Both the position numbers and the translations under genes were made by a program. Of a stretch of 64,000 bases of DNA, positions 10,832 through 21,018 are shown piece by piece. The notes beneath the pieces were generated by a model that had not been told where the DNA came from, searched no databases, and was given only the letters and a program-made list of their open reading frames with translations. Within the stretch, counting starts at the first letter, position 1. Each line of letters starts with the position of its first letter. Origin of the DNA: Sequoia sempervirens (lineage: Eukaryota > Streptophyta > Pinopsida > Cupressales > Cupressaceae); contig VDFB02254870.1 in NCBI GenBank assembly GCA_007258455.2, positions 16,434 through 80,433 of the forward strand. Direction: 5' to 3'.

Positions 10832-11134
10832 TGAGAATTAGTTTTCAGTCTAATACAATATTCATTTCATTGATGTTCTACTACTTACAGCAATGTTTCC
10901 AGCCTTTAAGAGGTGTTACAGCACATACTTGGTGACTCTAGAGGTCTGCTTTTTAAGGAATCAATGTAGAAGTGAATGAGAAGAACACAAACTAGAGGGA
11001 GTCCAGAACCAATCTCCTACTTGCAACTCTCTCCACCTAGAAGAAGAGATAGAACAGTCAGAAAGAGTGCAAGACTAGCTGTGAGAGAAATTTCTACGCC
11101 CCCTCTTGGTAGGCCTTTTTTCAACATATTTTTA

Positions 11135-13865
11135 GCCGATAGGCTATTATATGTGGGGGAACCCCACCGGAATTTCCAGCAGTCTGACGCCGGAAACCCC
11201 ACCGGGAACCCCCATTTGGTCGTTCTGATCTCCGACCCCGCGTGATGAGAAATGAGCGTTGTATACAAGGAAAATGAACTGTTTCACGAGAATGCCCCGT
11301 ACAAACGTATTTGGCCCACTGCACAACGAACTACCAGCATTAAATTTGCGTCCTCATCCCTGTCTCCATCAGGTATGGCTCCCAGTGCAGCTGCGCCATT
11401 TCACAACATCTCTTGCTGTTTCTGTGCTTGCCTTGCGTAACGTGCAGAGGCCATGCGTAACGTGCACGCCATGCTGGGCGACCGAGGGATGCAATGTGGA
11501 GTGACAGTAAAAACTGTTTGATAACATGTTGTTAAGCAGAGTCCTGGTCCATCTAGACTGCAAGCTGTCGCTTCCCAGAGGCAGAGGCCCTTGCAGAGGA
11601 AGCCTCCTGAGCCGCTATGGCGAGCTGTGGCAGATTGTTTGTCCACATCTCACCAGTGTACCAGTGCAAGAAAGCCTTTCTCCTGAACATGGTAGTCAAC
11701 TGCTCACTCACACGCCTAAACATCTCTTGAATGGAGGTCGAGTTCCCAATGAAGGTTGAAGCCATAGACAGGCCCCTGGGAGGAATGTCACATACACTGG
11801 ATTTGACATTGTTGGGGATCCACTCCACAAAGTAGGATGAATTCTTGTTCTGCACATTGATCATCTGTTCATCCAGTTCCTTGGTGCTCATTTTGCCTCT
11901 GAACATGGCTGAGGCAGTCAGGTAGCGGCCATGACAGGGATCTGCTGCACACATCATGTTCTTAGCATCCCACATTTGCTGGGTGAGCTCAGGGACAGTG
12001 AGTGCTCTATATTTTTGTGATCCACGGGAAGTCAAGGGAGCAAATCCCACCATGAAGAAGTGCAGGCGAGGAAAGGGTATCAGATTCACTGCTAATTTTC
12101 TCAGATCTGAATTCAGTCGTCCAGGGAACCGGAGACAACAGGTCACCCAACTCATGGTGGCCGAAATCAGGTGGTTTAAATCTCCAACTGCAAGAAACAA
12201 ACCATATAAAGAACCATCAGTAAAAATGATTAGTGTTTCTGAACAGGTTCTCAAAAATTTGTTTCATCAAAAAGAATGTCATTTGATGCCATTTATTTAT
12301 ACAAAAATTAGATTAACTTAAACAGATAGCATTTGAAGATTAAAATTTAAAAGCAATATAGATACTGGAGGCGCACTCATTGGGCATGATACGACTTCAA
12401 ATCTCGTTATAAAGCTATTACACAGCAAGTATTATAAACCTATTGATACTTCAATAAATACTGCATCATGAAGCTTCAGGTTAGGCTTTTATAAAGCTCC
12501 TTTGCATTTTTCCGTATCTGATCCTTGCAATAAAGTTTAGATTGATTTTTACTGTATAAAGCTTACATTAAATGTTCGTCTGAGCTTCATATTGAATTTG
12601 ATTGGATTTGTGTAATGTGATCATTTTTTGTTACTGATTCTAAGACACAATATTCTATCTCAAATGTTTTACTCTCATCCTACTTGAATCCCATGTTACC
12701 AAATACTGGAAATAGGATGAAAACAACTTCTTCTCTTCTTATCTACTTAGTGTGAGAATCCACTGACAAAGACGAACATAGTATTAGCTTAAAAATGGTA
12801 CCAATCATGTAATTGTATTGTCTAATGAATGGTACCACATGATGTATACTTTACCAATTCATTTAATGTCATACTGTCATAGTCAGATGAACAAATATAT
12901 ATACAAATGAAGTTTGAAATCATGAAATCTATGGCCTATGACAAAACAAAATAGGAGCAGACTGTCTAAACTGCATATCCAGTGTTATAAAAATCTTGTG
13001 GTAGTTCATCCCTGTTTCATAGGAAATGGAAAATGCGAAAGGGAAACATAAAAGTAAATGGTATTGAGACTTGAAAGTGATGTTTTAAGATGTTTGCTAG
13101 GTTTAATTTTGGTTAGGAGATTATGGGAAACATAGCTTGGATTACCGTAATACAATTATTTTACAGGGGCAACACAGCTCTTCGTCCTGAATTAAATCTG
13201 TGCGAGCAAAAATGTAATGGCTGGGGTTGTCATCTTTGAAACCTGTTCACCAAGAAACCAGTGTTCTTAGAGTTTATCTTTTCTGGGATTGTACCCAGGC
13301 TGGTTAAAACTATATGCAATACACAGTAACAATTTCAAGATTTGTTCATAATAATTTCTATATTTTGATCTGTTGTCTCAAGCCCTCCATTAAGTTGAAA
13401 TTTTGTTCAGTCCCTGCATGAGGTGTTTCATAGATTTCATGCTGTGCATTATTCCTTTTTTGTACCTTCTCATTCTTTCTTAGTTTTATGGTAGATGTGT
13501 TTGTAAGCCCTAGATAAAAATATGAATCTGATGTATATTTATATTTAGAGAAAATTGAATGATTTGTAATTTGTTTTTTTTTTTTTTTTATGATAGTTAA
13601 AATGTGTAAATTATTGGATTTATACACCTTAACATTAGAACCTTGGTCTCTCAGTTCAAGCCTATTTTGATGTCATTTTTTGTTTCTTGTTTCTGATAAC
13701 ACAGTTTGAAGTGGGTTCTTGTTTTATAGTTTTTTGTTGCTTACCCCAAAGAAATGAACTTCTTTTACCTTGTCTATTATCCTACTTTAACTATAATGTG
13801 ATGCCATATGTTGTTGCTCAGCCTATCGGCGTAAGTATTGCACCTTATTGAGGTGCAAGTGCTAG
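11135..13865. mobile_element. 2.7-kb insertion carrying captured gene sequence
   Basis: It interrupts the gag leader after TTTTTCAACATATT; unit 2 reads from the same words almost straight into AATCAGACTCC. Near the left end is GCCGATAGGCT (11135-11145). Its reverse complement AGCCTATCGGC lies at 13820-13830, consistent with short terminal inverted repeats. Alternatively the right end is Helitron-like: a hairpin with GCACCT/AGGTGC arms (13840-13856), then nine bases ending in CTAG before T. The left side does not show the TC expected of a Helitron. The transposon class is unresolved. TTA flanks both limits given here. The part right of 12187 is AT-rich with no recognised gene and may be captured intron. 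Confidence 0.6.
11649..12187 (-). pseudogene. Beta-tubulin gene fragment (C-terminal half of the protein)
   Basis: The minus strand encodes about 179 residues that read as plant beta-tubulin from [12 protein letters not shown] to FLHWYTGE, including [20 protein letters not shown] and [20 protein letters not shown]. The fragment begins directly after a splice-acceptor-like TTGCAG (minus strand) at the place where plant beta-tubulin genes carry an intron. It was therefore copied from genomic DNA, not mRNA. Homology ends after LHWYTGE with a frame change, and the acidic tail is missing. Several normally conserved residues differ: Gly to Trp in MSWVT, Gln to Arg in FPGRLN and Arg to Cys in DPCHG. 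It lies inside the 11135-13865 insertion and is almost certainly non-functional as tubulin. Confidence 0.92.
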
Positions 13866-15219
13866 TTATTAATCAGACTCCTTTGATTTCTATAGTTGCA
13901 CCTAGGAATCAATTGTTTGTGCCTTTCAATGGAAGTAGTCCACTCAACTTGATACAACATGATGATATCCCTATGGCTGCATTAAAGAGTCTTCCATTCT
14001 TTAACTGAGATAATCAAACTATCCCTATTGAACACATTAGAGATGCGGATTCACTATGTGCAATCCCCTATATTACAACAAAGAATGTTGCTATCAGACC
14101 CCTGGCTGCCTCATTGAGGTGTAAAGCATTACAATGGTTTAAAGGCTTCACAATGAACTCCATCACCACTTGGGATCAACTAGGTGACGTTTTGTGCAGG
14201 GAGTTTGAAGACTAATCAAACCACCTTTCATTGGTAGAACAGTTCACCACTATAAAGAGCGCTCCATATGAGCATATGACATATTTCAACTATTGTTTCC
14301 AGAAGACATTGGATAGGATTCCTCAAAAGCTAAGGCTTTCTGCTGAATTTTCCTTTTTGTATTATTTAAGGGCTCTAAATAGTGATATATCTGTCATGAT
14401 ACAATCCATGGGTGCAAGAACTCTCCCAAATGCATATGAGATTGCTAGTAAGGGCAAAAAATAGCCTTATACAAGCTAATAAGATTGCACCAAGGCCCCC
14501 AATGCTAATTTTTCCTTAGGTGCAACCAACTATACCCTTGAAAATACCTCCTACAGCTGCTATACCTGCTGCACCAGCCTTAAATTACCAAGCATCTATC
14601 CAAATAAAATTTGTTCCAGCCCAATCTCAAGAGCTCCAAGAGATATGAAGGGTGTATTACAAACCTTTGGCAATGAGCTAATATACAGAAGCAAGAAAAT
14701 CAAAATTTCAGCCCTCGCCAAGCTCCTTATCAAATCTCACATCAGCTCAATAAGCCTAATAGGCCTCCCTACCAAGCTGGTCCTCAAAGTCAAAAGAGAA
14801 ATTTCAATGCTAGGTCGTATCAGCCCTACAATCAGAAAGCTGCCAGTATTTCTAAAGAACTTGTACCAGTCCAAAATAGCATGGTAGAAGATTATGAATG
14901 GTGTTTTCCATGCAATCAACCCCATAATCAGGCCACATGCTCCAATCGAATGCTAAATCAGGTCCTTGTGGTACAAAATAACACTTTTGTTCAACAAGAT
15001 GTAGCACAAGAAACTCACAAACAGCAGAGCCCTCATCTTGACCATAGTAACCATCATGTCACTCTCATGAATTGGCAATGTGAAGAGTTTTGTGGGATAA
15101 ACCATCCACAAGGACAAAATCAGTTTTCACACTCTATAGCAGTTTACACAAGAGCTAAAATGAGAGTTGTTGACATGGGACAACAAGCTGATAATGGGCA
15201 AAACCAAGCTTCTACAAGC
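13866..15219 (+). pseudogene. Decayed gypsy-type gag (unit 1)
   Basis: The plus strand encodes gag-like sequence broken by stops and frameshifts. It includes a basic Trp-Phe core near 14130 (ALQWFKGF) and, in another frame, a conserved stretch at 14231-14464 (VEQFTTIKSAPYEHMTYF). A zinc-knuckle relic with pattern C-x2-C-x3-H-x4-C lies near 14905-14945. Unit 2 has the same gag start at 18744. This copy keeps the gag core that unit 2 has lost. No reverse transcriptase follows. Confidence 0.72.
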
Positions 15220-15551
15220 TACTGAACATTATTCAGCATCCCCCTTTGAGATTCGTGACATGGACTATTTGCCTCCCATAGATCCATTAACTCTAACGTT
15301 TGTATCGAAAATTAATGGGTTGACCTTTTGGTTTAACAACAAGCGTGGGCTACCAAGTGGTATCAGAGCCAAAGGTGTCGAGTTCGAATCCCCTCAAGTA
15401 ACGCTGAGGGGGGATTGTCGAACATTATTCAGCATCCCCCTTTGAGATTCATCGCATGGACTATCCACCTCCTGTAGATCCATTAACTCTGACGTTTATA
15501 TCAGAAATTAATGGGTCGACATTTTGGTTTAACGACAAGCATGGGAAAACA
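15220..15551 (+). mobile_element. TRIM element, copy 1
   Basis: Two 136-bp direct terminal repeats (15220-15355 and 15416-15551) flank 60 bp. The interior starts with TGGTATCAGAGCC (15358-15370), a Met-tRNA primer site, and ends with the polypurine GCTGAGGGGGGA. Repeats run from TGTYGAAC (decayed to TACTGAAC at the left) to AACA. Flanks CAAGC (left) and CAAGT (right) look like a 5-bp TSD with one change. It has no coding capacity and sits inside the gypsy gag relic. Confidence 0.85.
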
Positions 15552-15803
15552 CAAGTCACCAAGGTGTTGTTGGTCTATCATCTTCTCAAAATGTTCATAT
15601 TCTACCTCAAGCTATGGCAAGAAAAGATCCACCAAGAACCCAACCACAACCATTGCAAACACAAGGAGATGTTCTTAAAGGATAGCAAAAGATTAGTACA
15701 ATGCCATTTAGTATTTTGGAGCATATGAAAAAGGAAAATGTTAACATGTGAATGTGGGATTCTTTATCACTCCCTAGTCAAAAATATTTGTTACATACTC
15801 ACC
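15552..15803 (+). other. Gypsy-type tail sequence of unit 1
   Basis: It matches 19707-19962 of unit 2, beginning CAAGTCACCAAGGTGTTG. It holds short coding-like stretches broken by stops. It ends at the TSD TCACC of the solo LTR at 15804. Confidence 0.6.
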
Positions 15804-17984
15804 TATAATGTCCCCAATTTAGCCCTACGCTCTTCATTTAGATTTAGCCTATTTTTGGAAACTCATAGGCTAAGCAAAAATGGAAATTAGGGTTTCCACT
15901 TTTATAAGAGGTTTTTTAGGCTTGCATGTGAGAGTTTTTGATGCATGTCTAGTGGAGCTTTCTGGGTTTTTGGAGAGCTTCAGGATGAGGTAACATGCAT
16001 GACAAGATAACGATATGCATTTCTAGCGGATTCTTTGGCAGTTTTGGAGGCTTGCATGTTCGTGTTTTATAGTTTGGATTTTGGATTCCTTTTGGGTTTT
16101 CAGAGAACTTCGCAGTGGTGTGACATGCAACTGAAACAAGTAACTTTTTCGGACTTACTATTTTTAGTAAGTTATGACGGTTGCCCGCTTTGTGCTCAAA
16201 ATGAGTTTGGAACAACTTACTATTTTTAGCGGTATGTTATTTTTAGTAAGACTATATTTTGGCAGTGCTATTTTTAGCAACAGTTCAGTGCAGTGGCTAT
16301 TTCTGGCAGGTTAGTTTGAGCAGTTTGGTTTCAAGTACTTTTGAAGCTCATTTTGGCAAAATCAATATTTTGGTGGGGTTTATATTTTAAGTGAAAATAT
16401 TTCCTAGGCAAAAGTGGATAACTTCATAAGCGGAAAATATTTAAGTGATTTTAATGTTTATTTTCACTTATATCTTGGTGGACACCTAGAAGGAGAGATA
16501 AGTGTTTTTTTATTAAAATATTTCACTTATTATTTGGGACGCCTAACTTATGTTTTATTGGCATTTTTAATAAAGTGATATTTCTCTCAAATGGGACGAC
16601 TTGGAGAAGAGAGCTTAATGAAATTCAAATGAAGGAAATGAAAGGTGAATTTGAGTTTCACTTTGGGTACCCTAATTGGAAGGAAAAAGTGGATTTGAAA
16701 ATTGAGGAGAAAAGTTATAAATAAGAGACTTGGCCTTCATTTGCAGTTATCCATTGTTGCTTATTGTACTGTTATGCTGCTGAAATATTTTCATAGCTTG
16801 CTTCGAGTAATGCATACCTCCTAGTTTCTTCTTCCGGTCTTCGTGCTTGAGAGACAGTACCTAGCTGGATACACTGAAGACTATGCTTCACTCAGGAGTA
16901 TAGATTGAGCATCATTGATATTAGTTTCTGAAGTTCTTTTGATGTTTTTATTAGTTTTTCATGTTGCTGGTGGTGCTTGGCTGAAGTAGATTTTCAAACA
17001 TAGCTCCTTCCACGCTTTTAGCTTCGTTCTAGGTGTTTTCTCTATCCTCGTCTCTACCCTAGGCCACTTCTTGCAAGTTTTCAGATTTTTTGGTGTAGTA
17101 TTGGATTTTATTTTGCTGGTCGCCCTCTCTTGGAGGCCATACCTTGCCTGCGGGTGCCTTGGTTTGCATGCATAAAATATTTTGAGGTGTTGGTTGCTAT
17201 TTGTGGGCTTGAGCTTGATCGCCTTCCTCCTAGGAGTCATCTGCATTCAATTTCACATCATTCGGAGAAGTATTGGCAAAGTTACGAGCATAAAGGCGAA
17301 ATCTGCACTTGCTGGTTTGAGTTTTCAGTTTGCTGCAATTTTATATCAGACCTGATATTTCAGTCACTTTGGCCATATTTCTTATGCTGGTTAGCTTGTA
17401 CTTGTTTGGAGTTAATTTCTTGACATTATGGAGTGCTTTAGATATCTATATCTCATTGTATTTGTAGATTATATCTCCTATTGTAACGCTAAAATCAGTA
17501 GTACTGATCAGCTTCTTATATTTCTGCAATTTATTTTCTATTTCCCACTCATAGTGGAAGGGGCAGGCCTCGCCGTCCATGCTCTTTACTTCTAATTCCC
17601 ACTCTTAGTGGAAGGGACAAACCTCACTGTCTTACTTTCAACATTCACTTTATGTACTGCCCACTGAACAAGCGGAAGGGGTCTGCAAGCCGCCCATTAC
17701 TTTACTTTCATTCACTTTGTAATCATCATAATGCTAATCGATTGAGCCGTCAATCTACTCCCGTTGAATAAGTGATTGAGTTGCATAATCATTGTATTTC
17801 CAACACTTTCAGTTTATTAGCTAACGATCCTCATTGCCATATGCTCACACCTCGCCCGTCATTGGGATCTTGGAGTACATTCTTGTTGTAGGGTTACATT
17901 TCAAAGCTGGTTTTGGTTTTGCTAATGCTGACAGGTGAAGTTGTTGATGTGAAAATTTGAAAAAACTGTAAGGAGGTTATTTCA
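15804..17984 (+). mobile_element. Solo LTR with perfect TSD (TCACC)
   Basis: It begins TATAATGTCCCC (first TG decayed to TA) and ends GGTTATTTCA. TCACC flanks both sides (15799-15803 and 17985-17989). The matching site in unit 2 (GACCATTGTTGAGTA at about 19963) is empty, so the insertion postdates the tandem duplication. TATAAATA lies at 16716-16723. A series of CCCACT...AGTGG hairpin modules follows at about 17543-17770. There is no internal domain. Confidence 0.9.
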
Positions 17985-17989
17985 TCACC

Positions 17990-18605
17990 ATTGTTGAGTA
18001 TCAAATTATAACAAGACAATGCTTAAGAAAAAAATCAGACACCCTATAAATTTTGATGATTTTGATATATGCTATAAAGAAGACCTTTTGTTGTTAAACT
18101 TGTCTATTTTGATGACTTGATTCCCAAAGGCTGGAATGTCACTTATGTTGGCGACCTTTGGGAAAGTCTAAAAAGCAAATATCAAACCTCAAAAAAAGTG
18201 GTCTCGAATCTGAAAAATCTGTTGTTTTACAGAAAATGAAGTGAGGGAAGGTCCCTAGTTGAGCATCTTCTTAAGACGAAGACCTAGGAGATCAGCTCTC
18301 TATCATCAACAAAAGGATGGATGAAATCGATATGGTTGCTTTTTTCATCAATAGTCTACCACATTCCCCTAGAACTTATATTGAGCACCTACATTTGCTA
18401 GCAAAAAGTCGAAATTCTTGCATTTGAAAAGGTCAATTCACATTTGCTACAAAAAGAACGAAGACAACCACAGATGAGAGTCCAGTTCTAGCCATTCTAA
18501 GACTACTTGCTCAACAATATAAGTACAAATTAAAGAACTTCATCATCAAACTCACAAGCTAAGCACAAATTCAAATGATACCACTATTACAAAGTCAAGC
18601 ATAAG
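17990..18605 (+). pseudogene. Copia gag relic (unit 1)
   Basis: Broken frames read LWESLKSKYQTSKK-like and SLVEHL-like words, typical of the copia gag (UBN2-type) region. The same sequence recurs at about 19975-20051 and 21019-21560 around a solo LTR. It contains several in-frame stops. It ends at the junction to the second gypsy unit, after ACAAAGTCAAGCAT. Confidence 0.65.
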
Positions 18606-19373
18606 TCAAGTGAATGACAAGAATAAAAAGTAGAGGGAGTTCAGAACCATTCTCCTACTTGCAACTCTCTCCACCTAGCAGAAGAGGTAGAACAGTCAAT
18701 AAGAGTGCAAGACCAGCTGTGAGAGCAATTTCTACACCCCCTCGTGATAGCCTTTTTTCAACATATTTTCAATAATCAGACTCCTTTGATTTCTATGGCT
18801 GCACCTAGGCTGTATGTTCCTTTCAATGGAGGTAATCCACTCAACTTGCAGCAACATGATGATATCCCAACGGTTGCATTAAAGAGTCTTGCATTCTTTA
18901 ATGGAGAAAATCATACTACCGCTATTAAACACATTAGAAATGTGGCTTCACTATGTGCATTCCCCTATATTACAACAAAGAATGTTGCTATCAGACTCCT
19001 GGTTGCCTCATTGAGGGGTAAAGCATTACAATGGTTTAGAGGCTTCGCAATGAACTCCATCACCATTTGAGATCAACTGGGTGACATTTTGTGCAGGCAG
19101 TTTGAAGATTAATCAGACCATGTTTCATTGGCAGAACAGTTGACCACAATAAAGAGAGCTCTACATGAGCATATGACAGCAGAGCCTTCATCTTGAGCAT
19201 AGTCACCATAATGTCACTCTCACAAATTGGCAAGGTGAAGAGTTTTGTGGGGTAAACCATCCACAAGTACAAATCAGTTTTCCCACTCTATAGCAGTTAA
19301 CACAAGAGCTAAAAAGAGCGTTGATGACATGGGACAACAAGCTGATAAGGGGCAAAACCAAGCTTCTACAAAT
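18606..19373 (+). pseudogene. Decayed gypsy-type gag (unit 2)
   Basis: The start region equals 10970-11134 of unit 1 and runs without interruption into gag. An open stretch at 18744-19070 reads AALK...FFNGENHTT and GKALQWFRGF, the gag core pattern. After GAGCATATGACA the sequence jumps to GCAGAGCC. This removes about 750 bp that unit 1 keeps (14280 to about 15020). The junction shares ACA, suggesting a microhomology deletion. The gene is not functional. Confidence 0.75.
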
Positions 19374-19706
19374 TGTTGAACATTATTCAACATCCCCTTT
19401 CGAAATTCGTGACATGGACTATCCGCCTCCCGTAGATCCATTAACTCTGACGTTCGTATCAAAAATCAAAGGGTCAACCTTTTGGTTTAACGACAAGCAT
19501 GGGCTAACAAGTGGTATCAAAGAAAAAGGTGTCAGCTTTGAATCCCCTTGAGTAGCGCTAAGGGGGCAATTGTTGAACATTATTCAACATCCCCCTTCGT
19601 GATTCGTGGCATGGACTATTCGCCTCCTATAGATCCATTAACTCTGACATTTGTAATGGAAATTAATGGGTCAACCTTTTTGGTTTAATGGAAAGCACGG
19701 GCCAAC
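19374..19706 (+). mobile_element. TRIM element, copy 2
   Basis: Two 136-bp direct repeats (19374-19509 and 19571-19706) run TGTTGAAC to CAACA (the 5' copy ends TAACA). The 61-bp interior has a decayed primer site TGGTATCAAAG and a purine tract CTAAGGGGGCAA. Flanks are CAAAT and CAAGT. It occupies the same place as copy 1, so the TRIM was present before the tandem duplication. Confidence 0.85.
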
Positions 19707-20051
19707 ACAAGTCACCAAGGTGTTGCTAGTCTATCATCTTCTCAAAATGTTCAAATTCTGCCAAGAGATCAAGCTGTGGCAAGCAAAGATCAGCCAAGAA
19801 CCCAACCACAACCATTGCAAGCACAAGGAGATGTTCTTAAAGGACAGCAAAAGATTAGTACAATGCCATTCAGTATTTTGGAGCATATGAAAAAGGCAAA
19901 TGTTAGCATGTCAATGTGGGATTATTTATCACTCTCTAGTCAAAAATATTTGTTACATACTGACCATTGTTGAGTATTAGATTATAACAAGACAATCCTT
20001 AAGATAGAAATCAGACACCCTACAAATTTTGATGGTTTTGATAAATGCTAT
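19707..20051 (+). other. Gypsy-type tail, then start of copia relic (unit 2)
   Basis: It is collinear with 15552-15803 joined directly to 17990-18050, the empty-site arrangement. It ends with GCTAT, the left TSD of the solo LTR at 20052. Confidence 0.6.
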
Positions 20052-21018
20052 TGATGTAAGAACATCCCTTTGGTTTGTTTGTATGCTCATTTTGATGTTA
20101 GGAGTCTTATTTGTGTTAGTGTAGGTTTAAGGGGATCCATTAGGATCATTTCCAATAGTCTAAGTTGTGTAAATAGGCCTAGAAATTCAAAAAAAAAATT
20201 CCCCCCAAAATGCAAATTTGAATTTTCTAGGTGCTTTTTGGCTTGTAAAAGGTTGGGGTTTGTTCCTCAGCTGTAGTTTTGGGTTGGCTGAGTCCAATAA
20301 GGTCTTAGAAGACCATGAGAGACCATGTAGGGTCTCTTTTCATGTTTTTGTTCAATTCCTAGGTTTGAAGTCTTGAAAAAAGGAACATTTTAGCACTTCT
20401 GTTGCATTAGACATTAGGTTTTTGAAGGAAAAGGGGCATATCTTCGAATTGTAACTATGTTTGATGATAATACAAATGGAATGAATGAAAGGTATGCTCC
20501 AAGAAGTTGCTGAAGGTGTTTTGCAAAAACAGTGAGAAATCAGTCTTGTACGGCCTCGTACGGATCAATGGCAGATCTATGAGTGGATGGGAAGTTAGAG
20601 TTTTGTTTTATGAATCCAATGCAATTGATTGGGCATGATTTCATTGTGTTTTGAGTGAGAAACAAGCAAAACAGTGTTAACAGCCCTGTAGCAGAACTAG
20701 GGTTTCCGGCAAGCTTAAAAAATTCATAACTTTTGTTTGCACCGTTGAAAAATTGATGAAACTTGGTGAAAACCTTCTTCAGGCTATTGATCAGATGTCT
20801 ACCAAAGGAAATTGCACCAATCAATTGTTTGTGTGTTATGCAGGTCTGAGTGTGTTCTTTATCATAAAGACTGTCAAAACCCTAGGGTTTCTTTGAGGGT
20901 TTAAGCAAGAAACTTGTTTCTTTGAGTTCACCCTAACATGTGGGGTTTGAGACACCTTCAATGTAGTCAATAGAATCAGGAAACACATTTGTCTTGCATT
21001 ATTTATCCCTCTGCATCA
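20052..21018 (+). mobile_element. Short solo LTR (967 bp) with perfect TSD (GCTAT)
   Basis: It runs from TGATGTAAGAAC to CTCTGCATCA, giving TGATG/CATCA inverted ends. GCTAT flanks both sides (20047-20051 and 21019-21023). The same site in unit 1 (near 18075) is uninterrupted. It belongs to a family different from the TGTAATG LTRs. No ORF or TATA is clear. Confidence 0.85.

Larger units (their letters stand above)
10970..18605 (+). mobile_element. Tandem unit 1: gypsy gag fragment joined to copia fragment, with nested insertions
   Basis: The segment starting GTGAATGA-AAGAA and continuing TAGAGGGAGT-CAGAACC occurs here (10974 on) and again at 18610. Between them lie gag sequence, a TRIM element, a short tail and a copia gag fragment. 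The second copy (18606 to about 21560) has the same order. Insertions specific to unit 1 are 11135-13865 and the solo LTR 15804-17984. Confidence 0.7.

Noticed and set aside
10976..11245. Open frame spanning the gag leader into the insertion
   Set aside because: It crosses the insertion boundary at about 11135, so it is a chance fusion.
11956..12321. Plus-strand 121-codon frame over the tubulin fragment
   Set aside because: It is antisense to the beta-tubulin fragment and has no independent support.
15358..15400. tRNA-like GAGTTCGAATCCCC (B-box-like) after GGTATCAGAG
   Set aside because: It first looked like a SINE or tRNA gene. The 136-bp direct repeats on both sides and the purine tract make it the primer-site region of a TRIM; no cloverleaf can be drawn.
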